Shown: positions 35,458-46,774 of the stretch, piece after piece
Layout of the letters: each line of letters begins with the position of its first letter
Position numbering within the stretch: position 1 is the first letter of the stretch
The notes under the pieces: model-generated
Told to the model about the DNA's origin: nothing
Databases searched by the model: none
What the model saw: the letters and a program-made list of their open reading frames with translations, nothing else
Made by a program: the position numbers and the translations under genes
From: Desulfatitalea sp. UBA4791
GTDB taxonomy: Bacteria; Desulfobacterota; Desulfobacteria; Desulfobacterales; Desulfosarcinaceae
Assembly: GCA_002402905.1 (NCBI GenBank)
Contig: DHGT01000083.1
Coordinates: 25,125 to 89,124, forward strand
Length of the DNA: 64,000 bases
Reading direction: 5' to 3'

Positions 35458-37236
35458 TCAGCGGGCCTCGGGCAGGCAGACGCACTCGATCTCATCCTGC
35501 AGGCTTTCCAGGTCATCGAGAAAACGTTCCCGCTGGTCTTCGATAAACTGCTGGGTCAACGCCCGGTAGTAGTCGATCCCGTTGAGAAGCTTCTTTTTGA
35601 AGGTTTCGAAGAAGCTGTGTTGACGATTGGAAACGCGCTGGGTGAACAGGGTGATCTCTTCCTTCAAGTAATCCAGATTCAGACGCATCTCTTCGATGAA
35701 CATGTGGGGTCGTTCGTGGTTGAAGATGATCGAAAGCCGCCCGTAAATATGATCGATCATCTCTTCCAGTGAAAAGGTGCGGTTGAAGTTCCGGATGTTC
35801 GGTCCGCAACAGATCGCGGGGGTGGCCGTCGGATCGGTCTGGTGGTTGAGGCTGACGGCACCGGCCAGGTCATGACAGAGGCACGACTTTTCGAGGACCC
35901 TTTCCCGCAGAATTTTGGCTTGGGTCTCCGTTAACTTTTCCTTAGAGAGCCGATCGAGCCGCTTTTTGGTATACACTCGGGAAGCGACGCACATGGGTTT
36001 CCCCTCAAATTCCTTATTGAGCAGACACAACCCCTTGGGACAGGGACTGCCGGGCTTGTCTCGTTCGATGCGTTTGCGGCGCATCTCTTCGCTGGCCGAG
36101 GTGCGCAGATTCCAGAACCGCACCCCCAGCGGAGAGCTGTTGCTCAGGTAGACGTCATCCCTTTTCGCATGGCAAAGCTTGTCGATACTGGCAAGATCCA
36201 CGTTGGTCACTTCCGGTACCAGCATGAAGGGTGTGCCCCAGCCGGTGCCATCGAGCTGGTAGTAGCGCAATAAAAAATGGTCTTCACCGGCGGTGCCGAT
36301 GCCGCCCTGTGCCGTTATGCGGATTCGCGACGGCGTGGGGGCTGCCGGCCGGCCCATTTCGCCAAGCGCGTGAATGTAGATCTCATGCAGACACGTTTGC
36401 AACGCCTCCCTGTTTTGCTTGAACTCCTCCAGAACCGGTCCCATCAGGCTGCAGTCGGCCCCGAATGCATGACCGCCGCAGTTCAGGCCCGATTCGATTC
36501 GGAATTCCGATACCCACAGACCCCGTTTGGCCAGGAATTTGCCCTGGATCAATGCCGAGCGGTAATCGCTTACTTTCAGAATGATTCTTTTTTTAAAACG
36601 GCCCTGGCGGTCCGGGAAAAAATCATCGAATTGGGCGGTATAGGTGTACAGACGCTGGTTGATGCCGGCCGAAAAGACGATGGCCGAGCCCAGATCGCTC
36701 TGGGCAAATCCGCGCAGGGCCGACATGGCGAGGGCATATTCGGAAGGCAGTTTCTCGCCATTTGCATATTGGTCGGCATCCAGCTTGGTCATGATGTTGA
36801 CGTCGGCGCTGCCGGCGACGATCCGGCCGCGGAGCCGGTCCTGCAATGCGCTTTTTCTCGAGGGGTCCGGCGTCGCCCGCATCTGTTCGAATTCCGTTTT
36901 TAAACTGCATGGGGGCAACCATTCGAAATAGCGATCGATGGCGCCGCCTTGCCCAAACGGTTCGCTCTGGAGCGATGCGACTTGCTGTTTCACCGTCCGA
37001 TCGATGTAATTCAGATAAGCGGTGATTCGTCTCGCGCGGGCATCTGGTCTGTTCTCGATGGGCGTATAGGGTTGGCCGTTCTTCTGGCAGTGAAATTTGC
37101 GAACCTGTTCGATCAGGACATCGTCCACCAGTGAAATCACCGAGGAGATACCGTAGCGGGCCACCCGCAGGGGGGTATCGATACTGAATCCGGTCCCCAT
37201 GACGGGGATGTGAAAAGAGTGCAAGGGCAGGGGCAT
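35458..37236 (-). CDS. Large conserved-looking protein of unknown function, TIM-barrel-like
   Basis: I do not recognise a characterised family. The 592-residue product starts with HIPVMGTGFSIDTPLRVARY and has GLNCGGHAFGADCSLMGP (about residues 250-267) and ITAQGGIGTAGEDHFLLRYY followed by LDGTGWGTPFMLVPE (about 308-342). The order recalls the glycine-rich phosphate/FMN-binding end of nitronate-monooxygenase or IMPDH-like TIM barrels (GGI...GxDGxxxGTxF). Downstream lie cysteine groups (CPKGLCLL, CLCHDLAG, AICCGPN) and a long charged helical tail. No signal peptide is seen. AAGGTG precedes the ATG. It is isolated: parC/GNAT converge on one side, and the MBL gene lies 212 bases upstream on the same strand. 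Confidence 0.75.
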   Translation of the reverse strand: MPLPLHSFHIPVMGTGFSIDTPLRVARYGISSVISLVDDVLIEQVRKFHCQKNGQPYTPIENRPDARARRITAYLNYIDRTVKQQVASLQSEPFGQGGAIDRYFEWLPPCSLKTEFEQMRATPDPSRKSALQDRLRGRIVAGSADVNIMTKLDADQYANGEKLPSEYALAMSALRGFAQSDLGSAIVFSAGINQRLYTYTAQFDDFFPDRQGRFKKRIILKVSDYRSALIQGKFLAKRGLWVSEFRIESGLNCGGHAFGADCSLMGPVLEEFKQNREALQTCLHEIYIHALGEMGRPAAPTPSRIRITAQGGIGTAGEDHFLLRYYQLDGTGWGTPFMLVPEVTNVDLASIDKLCHAKRDDVYLSNSSPLGVRFWNLRTSASEEMRRKRIERDKPGSPCPKGLCLLNKEFEGKPMCVASRVYTKKRLDRLSKEKLTETQAKILRERVLEKSCLCHDLAGAVSLNHQTDPTATPAICCGPNIRNFNRTFSLEEMIDHIYGRLSIIFNHERPHMFIEEMRLNLDYLKEEITLFTQRVSNRQHSFFETFKKKLLNGIDYYRALTQQFIEDQRERFLDDLESLQDEIECVCLPEAR

Positions 37237-37448
37237 TCGGGTTCACCTTTTAATTGCTGAGATCCAAGAGGGGAGTGAATTTGAAACGTGCGCTTGCCAG
37301 CCAGTTTGAATTCAGCGCCCACCCCCTGCCGGCGCCGGTCGTAAAATCGGGTTCCACCATACTGTTCCCGTGCCGCATCTTCAACAGTTAAATCATCAGA
37401 AGGCGGGTTATCTTGACCGGGTGCCGGTTTGGACGCTTGCCGCGTGGA

Positions 37449-38081
37449 TCATTGGGTAAACGGATTGTGGTGTTTTTCCAGGTAGACGGTGGACGAGGGG
37501 CGATCGCCATAATCGTGACCCGGCCAGACGATGGTGCTCTCCGGCAGCGTGTAGATCCTGCTGCGGACGGATGTGAGAAGTTGCCGCGAGTCGCCGCCGG
37601 GCAGGTCGGTGCGGCCCACGCCGCCCACAAAGAGGGTGTCGCCGGTAAAGAGGTGGCCGGGAACATACAGGCAGATGCTCCCAGGCGTGTGGCCGGGGGT
37701 GTGGAGCACCCTCAGGCGGGTCATACCGACGATGATATCGTCGCCATCCCGGAGACGTCGATTGGCCGGCGGTGATCCCTTGCCGCCCAGCATGCGCGCA
37801 AAGGCTTTGCCGGCGATTTTGGTCAGGGCCGCCGCGTCCTGTTCGTGGATGCTCAATTGCGCGCCGGTGGCCCGGATGACCTCTGCGTTGCCGGCCGAAT
37901 GGTCCGCATGATGATGGGTGTTGATGACCTGGGTGATGCGATACCCTGCCGTGCGGGCCCTTTCCAGAAGGCGCGGCACGTCGAAGGCGGGGTCGATGAG
38001 CGCCGCGTTGCCACTGGCTTCATCTCCGACCAGATAACAAAAGGTCTCCATACGGCTGAGTTTGATTTGGATCACTTTCAT
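37449..38081 (-). CDS. MBL-fold metallohydrolase (glyoxalase II-like)
   Basis: The 210-residue product has the metallo-beta-lactamase motif THHHADHSAG, later metal residues in LHTPGHTPGS and LFTGDTLFVGGVGRTD, and the terminal GHDYG. These match small hydroxyacylglutathione-hydrolase/persulfide-dioxygenase-like proteins, so thioester hydrolysis is plausible but not proven. Start at ATG 38081 gives the usual N-terminus MKVIQIKL; a GTG at 38102 would add seven residues. Confidence 0.85.
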   Translation of the reverse strand: MKVIQIKLSRMETFCYLVGDEASGNAALIDPAFDVPRLLERARTAGYRITQVINTHHHADHSAGNAEVIRATGAQLSIHEQDAAALTKIAGKAFARMLGGKGSPPANRRLRDGDDIIVGMTRLRVLHTPGHTPGSICLYVPGHLFTGDTLFVGGVGRTDLPGGDSRQLLTSVRSRIYTLPESTIVWPGHDYGDRPSSTVYLEKHHNPFTQ

Positions 38082-38286
38082 CGTGTGTCTGCTTGTTTCC
38101 ACGGTTTATTTGATTTCAATTCGAGCCAGATGCTGCCAGAAAAGCCCTTGCCGGTCAAGATGGATGGGGTGGCGGCGTTGACAGGCGCCCATGTTTTCTT
38201 TATGATCCCGCCGCTACCTTCAAAAGACGTTTCCCATCGATTGGCGTCGCTTCACTCCTTGAAGCCATCCGCCCTGTTGAACGAGG

Positions 38287-38317
38287 CAAAGTGTAAAGTG
38301 AGCAGGAAATAGTGAAG
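38287..38317. repeat. AAAGT-type intergenic repeat, copy 3
   Basis: AAAAGTGTAAAGTGAGCAGG-like sequence just before and across the comEC start resembles the repeats at 23181 and 30698. It is the shortest and least regular copy. Confidence 0.4.
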
Positions 38318-40798
38318 GCGTCGGTTTCGTGCCCTCCCCACGATCACGGGCACACCTCTTTTTTGCGTCCGTTAATACCCATAACGGCAGCGGTTATCGT
38401 CGGCATCCTATCGGGCATCGCTGCCCCGGGATGGCTGGGGTGGGCAGTGGTCGCACTCGTCTGCCTGGCGGTGGCGATCGCGTGGTGTGCCTGGCGGCGG
38501 CGGCCCCTGGTGGTGGTGCCGCTGCTGTTTTGCGCTGTTGCGGGATATCTCTCCATCCAGCCCTGGCTGGGGCGCGAACTTCCGGCCGGCCATGTGCGAC
38601 ATTGCGTGGATCAGGGCAAGTGGCGCGTGATCGGTCGCATCGTCGATGCACCTCAGGTCAGGGGGGACCGGCTGCGTTTCGTCTTGGCGGCCCGGGAGTT
38701 ACGGCAGGGAGAGCGGTCGTTGGGGGTCACGGGCCGTATCCAGGTCACGGCCCGGGCGCCGTTTCCGGAACTATGGCGCGGGGACACGGTGGCACTCAGC
38801 GGCCATCTCCGAGACATCCACAACTTCTGCAATCCCGGTGGGTTCGATTACGAGCGCTACATGGCCTTGCGCGGCATTCACTGTCGGCTCTATGCCCAGG
38901 GCGAGAGTGTCCAGAGAATCGCTTCCGACCCAGGGCTCTGGACCGCACGGATCGATCGATTTCGGGCCGGGATAGGGGCAACAATGGCGGCGGCGCTGCA
39001 AGGTCATCCCGAGACGGTGACGGCGGTGATCCAGGCGCTGACCCTGGGGGATCGGAAGGGAATCACCGACGATCTTCGAACCGCATTCAACCGTACCGGG
39101 GTGAGCCACGTCCTGGCCATCTCGGGATTGCACATCGGTATGGTGGCGGCTGCGGCTTTATGTGTCCTGCGCGCGCTTTTGGTGAGAATTCCCGTCGTGG
39201 TGCGCAACGGATGGGTCATCAGGGGGGCCGCCGCCTTGAGCCTGCTGCCGGTCGTGGTTTACGGCCTGTTGTCCGGCTTTTCGCCATCGACCCAGCGGGC
39301 GGTGATCATGACGGCCTTTTTTCTGGGCGGTTTCTGGGTGGGAAGGCCCTACAACTGGCCCAATGTGTTCGCCGTGGCGGCGTTGGTCATTCTAGTCGCC
39401 TGCCCGCCGGCCCTCTTGAGCATTTCGTTTCAACTCTCCTTTGCTGCGGTCTGGGCCATTTTACTCGGTGTCAAGGCCTTGCCGTTTCTGACCCCCGGGA
39501 CGGAACAACCGTTTTGGCGGCGCTGGGGCGCACGAAGTGCCGGGCTGACATGGGTTTCCATTCTGGCGACCATCGGCACACTGCCATTGGTCGTGCGCTA
39601 TTTCAACCTGGTGTCGTGGGTGGGGCCCGTGTCCAACCTGTGCGTCGTGCCGCTGGTGGGCACGGTGGTGGTGCCGGCGGCCCTGGCAGGCGTCTTGTGT
39701 GCCCCCCTGAGTGCAACGGCAGCGGCGTTTTCCTGGCAGATCGCCGCCTGGGGGGTGCGGGCCATTCTCTGGTTTGTCGAGAACATCTCCCGATTCGAGG
39801 CCGCGGCCTGGGTTTCGGTTACCCCCACGGTCGTGGAGATCGTGATCTTCTACCTGTTTGTTGCGCTGCTGTTTTTTTGGAAAAGAATACATTTTCGGTG
39901 GGTTGCGATGGGCGTGGTGCTCATCGCAACGGTGGCCGACGGGGTTTACTGGCATCACCGCCGATACGATCCGGAGCGAATGGTGGTCACCGCCCTGGAT
40001 GTGGGACAAGGCAGCGCCAACCTGCTCCAGTTGCCGGGAGGGTACACGGTGCTGGTGGATGGCGGCGGTTTCAGCGATTCATCTGTCTTCGACGTGGGGC
40101 GCAGCATCGTGGCGCCGTTGCTTTGGTATCACAAGATCAAACGTGTGGATTTGATCGTTTTGAGCCATCCGGACAGCGATCACCTCAACGGATTGCTCTA
40201 TATTCTACGCCATTTCGATGTCAAAGAGATCTGGAGCAACCATGAGGCGGCACCGACCGAAGGCTATCGCCAGTGGCAGGAGATCATCGCCCGGAGGCGG
40301 TTGGCGCACACCGCCTTCGAGCGACTGCCCAGGTCGAGCGTGCGCGCCGGGGTACGTTTCGACATTCTTGGGCCGCCCGCGGATTTCGCCGCTCGTTCGG
40401 CAGGCGTCCGAAACGGCGGTTCGAACAACCATTCGCTGGTGGTGAGGGTCGCCTGGGGAGACATTTCTTTTTTGTTTCCCGGCGACATCGAAAAGGCGGC
40501 CGAGGCCGATCTGGTGGCCCGGCATGGCGCCGAAAGACTGTGCAGCACCATCCTTCTGGTGCCCCACCATGGCAGCCGCAACTCCAGCTCCGAAGATTTT
40601 CTCCGGGCCGTGGGGCCACGCGAAGCCATCGCCTCTTCGGGCTGGCACAATCCCTTTCACTTTCCCCACCCGCAGGTGATCGAGCGGTATCGCCAGGCCG
40701 GCTGCCGGCTATGGCGCACCGACCATTGCGGTGCCATCCAAATCACCGTCGAAGGCAAGGCTTACCGTGTGCAAATTTGCCGTTCGAATGGCCCTTGA
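38312..40798 (+). CDS. comEC: ComEC/Rec2-type DNA internalisation protein
   Basis: The 828-residue protein has N-terminal helices and a DUF4131-like soluble domain (about 30-200). The Competence membrane domain contains the signature GVSHVLAISGLHIGMV (about 265-280). A C-terminal MBL domain has TALDVGQGSANLLQLPGGY, LSHPDSDHLNGL and PHHGSRNSS. ComEC forms the inner-membrane channel for single-stranded DNA in transformation and its MBL domain may act as a nuclease. The start is GTG with AGGAAAT upstream. Length is normal (E. coli YcaI/Rec2 about 750-800). No other competence genes are in the window. Confidence 0.9.
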   Translation: MKASVSCPPHDHGHTSFLRPLIPITAAVIVGILSGIAAPGWLGWAVVALVCLAVAIAWCAWRRRPLVVVPLLFCAVAGYLSIQPWLGRELPAGHVRHCVDQGKWRVIGRIVDAPQVRGDRLRFVLAARELRQGERSLGVTGRIQVTARAPFPELWRGDTVALSGHLRDIHNFCNPGGFDYERYMALRGIHCRLYAQGESVQRIASDPGLWTARIDRFRAGIGATMAAALQGHPETVTAVIQALTLGDRKGITDDLRTAFNRTGVSHVLAISGLHIGMVAAAALCVLRALLVRIPVVVRNGWVIRGAAALSLLPVVVYGLLSGFSPSTQRAVIMTAFFLGGFWVGRPYNWPNVFAVAALVILVACPPALLSISFQLSFAAVWAILLGVKALPFLTPGTEQPFWRRWGARSAGLTWVSILATIGTLPLVVRYFNLVSWVGPVSNLCVVPLVGTVVVPAALAGVLCAPLSATAAAFSWQIAAWGVRAILWFVENISRFEAAAWVSVTPTVVEIVIFYLFVALLFFWKRIHFRWVAMGVVLIATVADGVYWHHRRYDPERMVVTALDVGQGSANLLQLPGGYTVLVDGGGFSDSSVFDVGRSIVAPLLWYHKIKRVDLIVLSHPDSDHLNGLLYILRHFDVKEIWSNHEAAPTEGYRQWQEIIARRRLAHTAFERLPRSSVRAGVRFDILGPPADFAARSAGVRNGGSNNHSLVVRVAWGDISFLFPGDIEKAAEADLVARHGAERLCSTILLVPHHGSRNSSSEDFLRAVGPREAIASSGWHNPFHFPHPQVIERYRQAGCRLWRTDHCGAIQITVEGKAYRVQICRSNGP

Positions 40799-40933
40799 GC
40801 GCATCGGTTTTTCCGGTCACCAATCGGCTTGACTTCCCGCAGCAAATGTCACTAAATGGTTTTTCTTTTCATTATCGGCCGGCGACCTCACAAGGTGTTG
40901 TTCCAGGCTGTCCAATCAGAACAAGGAGATGAA

Positions 40934-42544
<1,611 letters not shown>

Positions 42545-42576
42545 TTTTTAAACCCGTAAATTGGAGAGCGACAAAC

Positions 42577-44751
42577 ATGATCGACCTGGATGCCATTTTC
42601 ACTCCTCAATCCGTGGCCGTCGTGGGTGCGTCGACGACACCGGGCAAGGTGGGGCACGATATTTTCGTGAACATTTTAAAGGGGGGATATCGGGGCGTGC
42701 TCTACCCGGTCAATCCCGGCGCGGAATCCGTCGCCTGTGTACGGGCCTACCCGAGCATCAGCGAGATTCCCTACCCCCTCGACCTGGCGATGATCATCCT
42801 GCCGCCCAAGCTCGCCATCGGTGCCATCCAGGAAGCCATCGACAAGGGGGTCAAGGGCGTCGTGATCGTTTCGGCCGGCTTCAAGGAGGTGGGCGGCGAA
42901 GGGCTGGCGATCGAACGGCGGATCGTCGAGATGTGCCGAGAACACGGCGTACGGATCGTGGGTCCCAACTGCCTGGGGGTGATCAACCCCCTCGATAACG
43001 TGCGTCTGAACGCCAGTTTTTCCGCCCGCATGCCCAAGGCCGGCAACGTATCGTTCATCTCCCAGAGCGGCGCCCTGTGCACCGCGGTGCTCGATTTCGC
43101 GGCCGACCGGGATTTCGGTTTTTCCAAGTTCATCTCCATCGGCAACAAGGCCGACGTGGATGAGGTGGATCTGCTCAAGTACTTCCAGAACGATCCGGAC
43201 ACCGAAGTGATCATGATCTACCTGGAAGAACTCCAGTGCGGTCAGGAGTTCATCAAGATCGCCAAGGAGATCACCGGCGGCAACCGTCCCAAACCGATCC
43301 TGGTGATCAAGTCCGGCCGCACCAGCGCCGGGGCCCAGGCGGCGGCTTCCCATACCGGTTCCCTGGCCGGGTCCGAGGCGGTATACGATGCCATCTTCAA
43401 ACAGTCGGGCATCATCCGCGTGGAGAGCATCGATGAACTCTTCGATTTTGCCATCGCCTTTGCATACAAGAATGAAAACGCCCTGGGCAAGATGCGGCGC
43501 AAGGTGCCCAACGGCAATCGGGTGGCTATCGTCACCAACGCCGGCGGTCCCGGCATCGTGGCCACCGACATGACCGTGGTGTCCGGGCTGGAACTGGCCA
43601 AATTCCACGAAGATACAGTGGAAGTGCTCAAAAGCCATCTGCCGGCCACCGCCAATGTCCACAACCCGGTGGATATCATCGGCGACGCGGCCCAGGACCG
43701 TTATGAAAGCGCCTTAAACGCCGTGATTCGGGACGAAGGGGTGGATGGCGCCCTGGTTATCCTCACCCCCCAGTCCATGACCAACGCCATCGGCACGGCC
43801 GAGGCCATTGTGCGCATCGCCAAGCGTTCCCACAAACCGATTCTCTGCTGTTTCATGGGGATCATCGATGTTTCCGCCGGGGTAAAATACCTTCAGGAGA
43901 GCGGTGTGCCGGTCTATCCGTTTCCCGAGCACACGGCCAAAGCCTTCGGGGCCATCTACCGCTATGCCAAATGGCTCAATCGGCAGGAGCTCGCGCCTTA
44001 CGCATTCCATCATGACAAAGCCGCGGCCCGGGAGACGATCGAAGCCAGTTTGACGGCCGGCAAACACTACCTGGGCGAATTGGACGGCGTTCACCTGCTG
44101 AAGGCGTATGGCTTCGACGTGCTGCCCACGGTCCTGGCCCAATCGGCGGCCGAAGCGGTCAAGGCGGCCGACGCCATGGGGTACCCGGTGGTGCTCAAGA
44201 TCGTTTCCGACCAGATCGTGCACAAATCGGATGCCGGCGGCGTCAAGATCAACCTGGCCGATGCCGCGGCCGTGGAGAAGGCCTTCGACGACATCATCAA
44301 GGGCGCCAAGGCCTATAAAGCCGAAGCCGTCATCGACGGCGTGTTGGTGCAGAAGATGGCCCCCAAAGGCCAGGAGGTGATTCTCGGCGCCAACCGTTAC
44401 GATAGATTCGGCCACCTGCTCATGTTCGGGTCGGGCGGCGTGATGGTCGAGGTGTTCAAGGATGTCACCTTCCGGCTGGCGCCGATCAATCGCAACAGTG
44501 CGCGCTCCATGGTGCGCGGCATCAAGGGATTTACCCTTTTGAACGGGTTTCGGGGCAACCCCAAGGTCGATTTGGCGGCCCTGGAAAAGTTGATCGTCTC
44601 TTTGTCGGATCTGGTGTGCGACAACCCGGAAATTAAAGAGTTGGACATCAACCCGCTGTTGGTGCATCCTGAAGGCAAAGGTGCCACGGTGGCCGATTGT
44701 CGGTTTATCCTCGATCCTCCGGATTCTGGATCTTGCAAGGCGTCTACCTGA
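42577..44751 (+). CDS. Acyl-CoA synthetase (ADP-forming), alpha-beta fusion
   Basis: The 724-residue product joins the CoA-binding and ligase domains (SVAVVGASTTPGKVGHDIF, then ISQSGALCTAVLDF, about 1-450) to a C-terminal ATP-grasp beta domain (GYPVVLKIVSDQIVHKSDAGG, about 500-724). The phosphorylated His is His259 in QAAASHTGSLAG. The enzyme converts acyl-CoA, ADP and phosphate to the acid and ATP, or the reverse. In this setting acetyl-, succinyl- or other acyl-CoA are possible substrates. GGAGAG precedes the ATG. A GNAT domain, fused to this family in protein acetyltransferases, is absent here but occurs on the next protein. Confidence 0.9.
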   Translation: MIDLDAIFTPQSVAVVGASTTPGKVGHDIFVNILKGGYRGVLYPVNPGAESVACVRAYPSISEIPYPLDLAMIILPPKLAIGAIQEAIDKGVKGVVIVSAGFKEVGGEGLAIERRIVEMCREHGVRIVGPNCLGVINPLDNVRLNASFSARMPKAGNVSFISQSGALCTAVLDFAADRDFGFSKFISIGNKADVDEVDLLKYFQNDPDTEVIMIYLEELQCGQEFIKIAKEITGGNRPKPILVIKSGRTSAGAQAAASHTGSLAGSEAVYDAIFKQSGIIRVESIDELFDFAIAFAYKNENALGKMRRKVPNGNRVAIVTNAGGPGIVATDMTVVSGLELAKFHEDTVEVLKSHLPATANVHNPVDIIGDAAQDRYESALNAVIRDEGVDGALVILTPQSMTNAIGTAEAIVRIAKRSHKPILCCFMGIIDVSAGVKYLQESGVPVYPFPEHTAKAFGAIYRYAKWLNRQELAPYAFHHDKAAARETIEASLTAGKHYLGELDGVHLLKAYGFDVLPTVLAQSAAEAVKAADAMGYPVVLKIVSDQIVHKSDAGGVKINLADAAAVEKAFDDIIKGAKAYKAEAVIDGVLVQKMAPKGQEVILGANRYDRFGHLLMFGSGGVMVEVFKDVTFRLAPINRNSARSMVRGIKGFTLLNGFRGNPKVDLAALEKLIVSLSDLVCDNPEIKELDINPLLVHPEGKGATVADCRFILDPPDSGSCKAST

Positions 44752-44862
44752 TCGTGCGGGGTGGCGCTGTTATCGTCTAGTTCTTCCGGTCATCTGTCCG
44801 GTCCAACATCAGACTGTATGAACCGGGCGTTCAATGTTGTGGTTCAGCGAAGGAGAGATGCC

Positions 44863-46740
44863 ATGGCCAAATCGCTCTATTGGGCCGACAATTATCTTGA
44901 AAAGCGGCAAAGCGCCGATCAGGCGATACAACGAATCCATTCCGGCCAGCGGGTCTTTATCGGCTCGGCATGCGGCGAACCCCAGGCCCTGGTCAGGGCC
45001 CTGGCCGACCAGGCACACACCTTTACCGGTCTCGAAATCGTGCGCATGATGTCCAATGAAAGTGCGCCGCTGACCGAGATCGCCAACAGGAGCTACGAAA
45101 CCAGTTTCAGTATCCGCCAGATCTATCTGGGTGCGGCCCGTTCGGAGCATTTCGCCCGCAACCTGCGTTTTGTCACCCCAATGAACATATCCGACGTGCC
45201 GTTGCTATTTCGGAGCCGCAAGCTGCCCATAGACGTGGCCCTGATTCAGGTTTCGCCGCCGGACGATTTCGGCTGGATGAGCCTCGGTGTGTCGGTGGAT
45301 GTGACCCAGGCGGCGGCCATGTCGGCCACCAGGGTCATTGCCCAGGTCAACTCCCGCATGCCACGCGTCATGGGACGCAGTTTCATCCATGTCAACGACG
45401 TGGATTGCGTTGTTGAGCAGGAGGAGGAGTTGCTGACCATCGAACCGGCGCCGCGGTCGGAGATCGCCACCTGGATCGGTCGCCACATTTCACGATTGAT
45501 CGACGATGGCGCCACTTTGCAGGTCGGATTGGATGCCAACTCCCAGGCCACGGTCCAGGCCCTGGCCCAGAAGAATGACCTGGGCTTCCATTCGCAATAC
45601 CTGACTAACGACATCATGCATCTGTATGCCATCGGCGTGATCACCAATCGAAAGAAAGGATTCAACGACGGCAAACTGGTGGCCTCGGCGGCCCTGGGCA
45701 CCAAAGAGCTCTATGAATTCCTGCACGACAATCCGGCCATCGAGTTTCATCCTTCGGACTATGTCAACGATCCCTATGTCATCAGCCGGCACAACCGCAT
45801 GGTCTCGATGAACGTGGCCAGCGCCATCGACCTGACCGGCCAGGTGTCGTCTGAAGCCGTGGCCCACACCCTTTTCGCCGGTGTCAGCGGCATCGGCGAC
45901 TTCGTGCGGGGCGCCCGCCACAGCCCGGGCGGCAAATCGATCATCATGTTGCGGTCCACGACGCCAGACGGGCACAAGAGCCGCATCATCCCCATGATGC
46001 AAAACGAGGCCGTGGTGGTGACCCGCGGCGATGTCCAGTATGTGGCCACCGAATACGGTGTGGTCAATCTCTTTGGCAAGAGTCTGCAGGAGCGGGTGAT
46101 CGCCATGATCAGCATCGCCCATCCGGACTTTCGCGACGAGCTGTTCCAGGCGGCCAAGGAGGCCGGGCTGGTGGGTTCGGAGCGTACTCTCGGTGAGGCG
46201 GCCAAGGCGGTCTATCCGGTCAGCCTGGAGGAAAAGATCGTGGTGGATGGCGAGACCATTACCATCCGGCCGGCCAAGCCGGTGGATGAACGCCGCATCC
46301 AGGAGCACTATTACCGGCTGGACAAGGACGACATCTTCCTGCGCTTCTTCCACGAAAAGACGAGTTTCGAACGCTGGGAGGTCGAAAACAAGTCCCAGAT
46401 CGACTACATCAAGGACATGACCCTCATCGGTGTCGTCGGCGAATCGGGGTTCGACCGGGTCGTGGCCGTCGCCGAGTACCTGCTGTTGCTGGAGAGCAAC
46501 ATGGCGGAGGTGGCCTTTACGGTGAGCCGGGAGTTTCAAGGCAAGGGATTGGGCAAAATTTTCATCAAAAAGATCGCCGATGCGGCCCGTGAAAATGGTA
46601 TCTCCGGTCTGGTGGCCTACACGGCCGCTCACAACCAGCCCATGATCCGATTGTTTAAAACCCTTCCCTACAAGGTCAAGACCACCTTCGATGGGGAGGC
46701 CCTGACCCTGAGCTGCAAATTCGATCAGCTCAAGGAATGA
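44863..46740 (+). CDS. Acetyl-CoA hydrolase/CoA-transferase fused to a GNAT domain
   Basis: The 625-residue product has a CoA-transferase family I part like 4-hydroxybutyrate CoA-transferase (about 1-430), including the segment VATEYGVVNLFGKSLQER and GGKSIIMLRSTTPDG. A C-terminal GNAT part follows (about 450-625), with REFQGKGLGKIFIKKIADAA. The first moves CoA between acyl groups or hydrolyses acetyl-CoA; the second may acetylate a protein or small molecule. ATG 44863 follows AAGGAGAG. The frame is open to 44761 but without homology. It is directly downstream of the ADP-forming synthetase, so the two may work on the same CoA pool. Confidence 0.88.
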   Translation: MAKSLYWADNYLEKRQSADQAIQRIHSGQRVFIGSACGEPQALVRALADQAHTFTGLEIVRMMSNESAPLTEIANRSYETSFSIRQIYLGAARSEHFARNLRFVTPMNISDVPLLFRSRKLPIDVALIQVSPPDDFGWMSLGVSVDVTQAAAMSATRVIAQVNSRMPRVMGRSFIHVNDVDCVVEQEEELLTIEPAPRSEIATWIGRHISRLIDDGATLQVGLDANSQATVQALAQKNDLGFHSQYLTNDIMHLYAIGVITNRKKGFNDGKLVASAALGTKELYEFLHDNPAIEFHPSDYVNDPYVISRHNRMVSMNVASAIDLTGQVSSEAVAHTLFAGVSGIGDFVRGARHSPGGKSIIMLRSTTPDGHKSRIIPMMQNEAVVVTRGDVQYVATEYGVVNLFGKSLQERVIAMISIAHPDFRDELFQAAKEAGLVGSERTLGEAAKAVYPVSLEEKIVVDGETITIRPAKPVDERRIQEHYYRLDKDDIFLRFFHEKTSFERWEVENKSQIDYIKDMTLIGVVGESGFDRVVAVAEYLLLLESNMAEVAFTVSREFQGKGLGKIFIKKIADAARENGISGLVAYTAAHNQPMIRLFKTLPYKVKTTFDGEALTLSCKFDQLKE

Positions 46741-46774
46741 GGACGCCGTCCGGCAAGGACTCCCTACGAATCCA

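Noticed and set aside
44819..44833. TGAAC-CGGGC-GTTCA inverted repeat before the CoA-transferase gene
   Set aside because: Only five-base arms; such repeats are expected by chance and the position (30 bases before the start codon) does not strengthen it.
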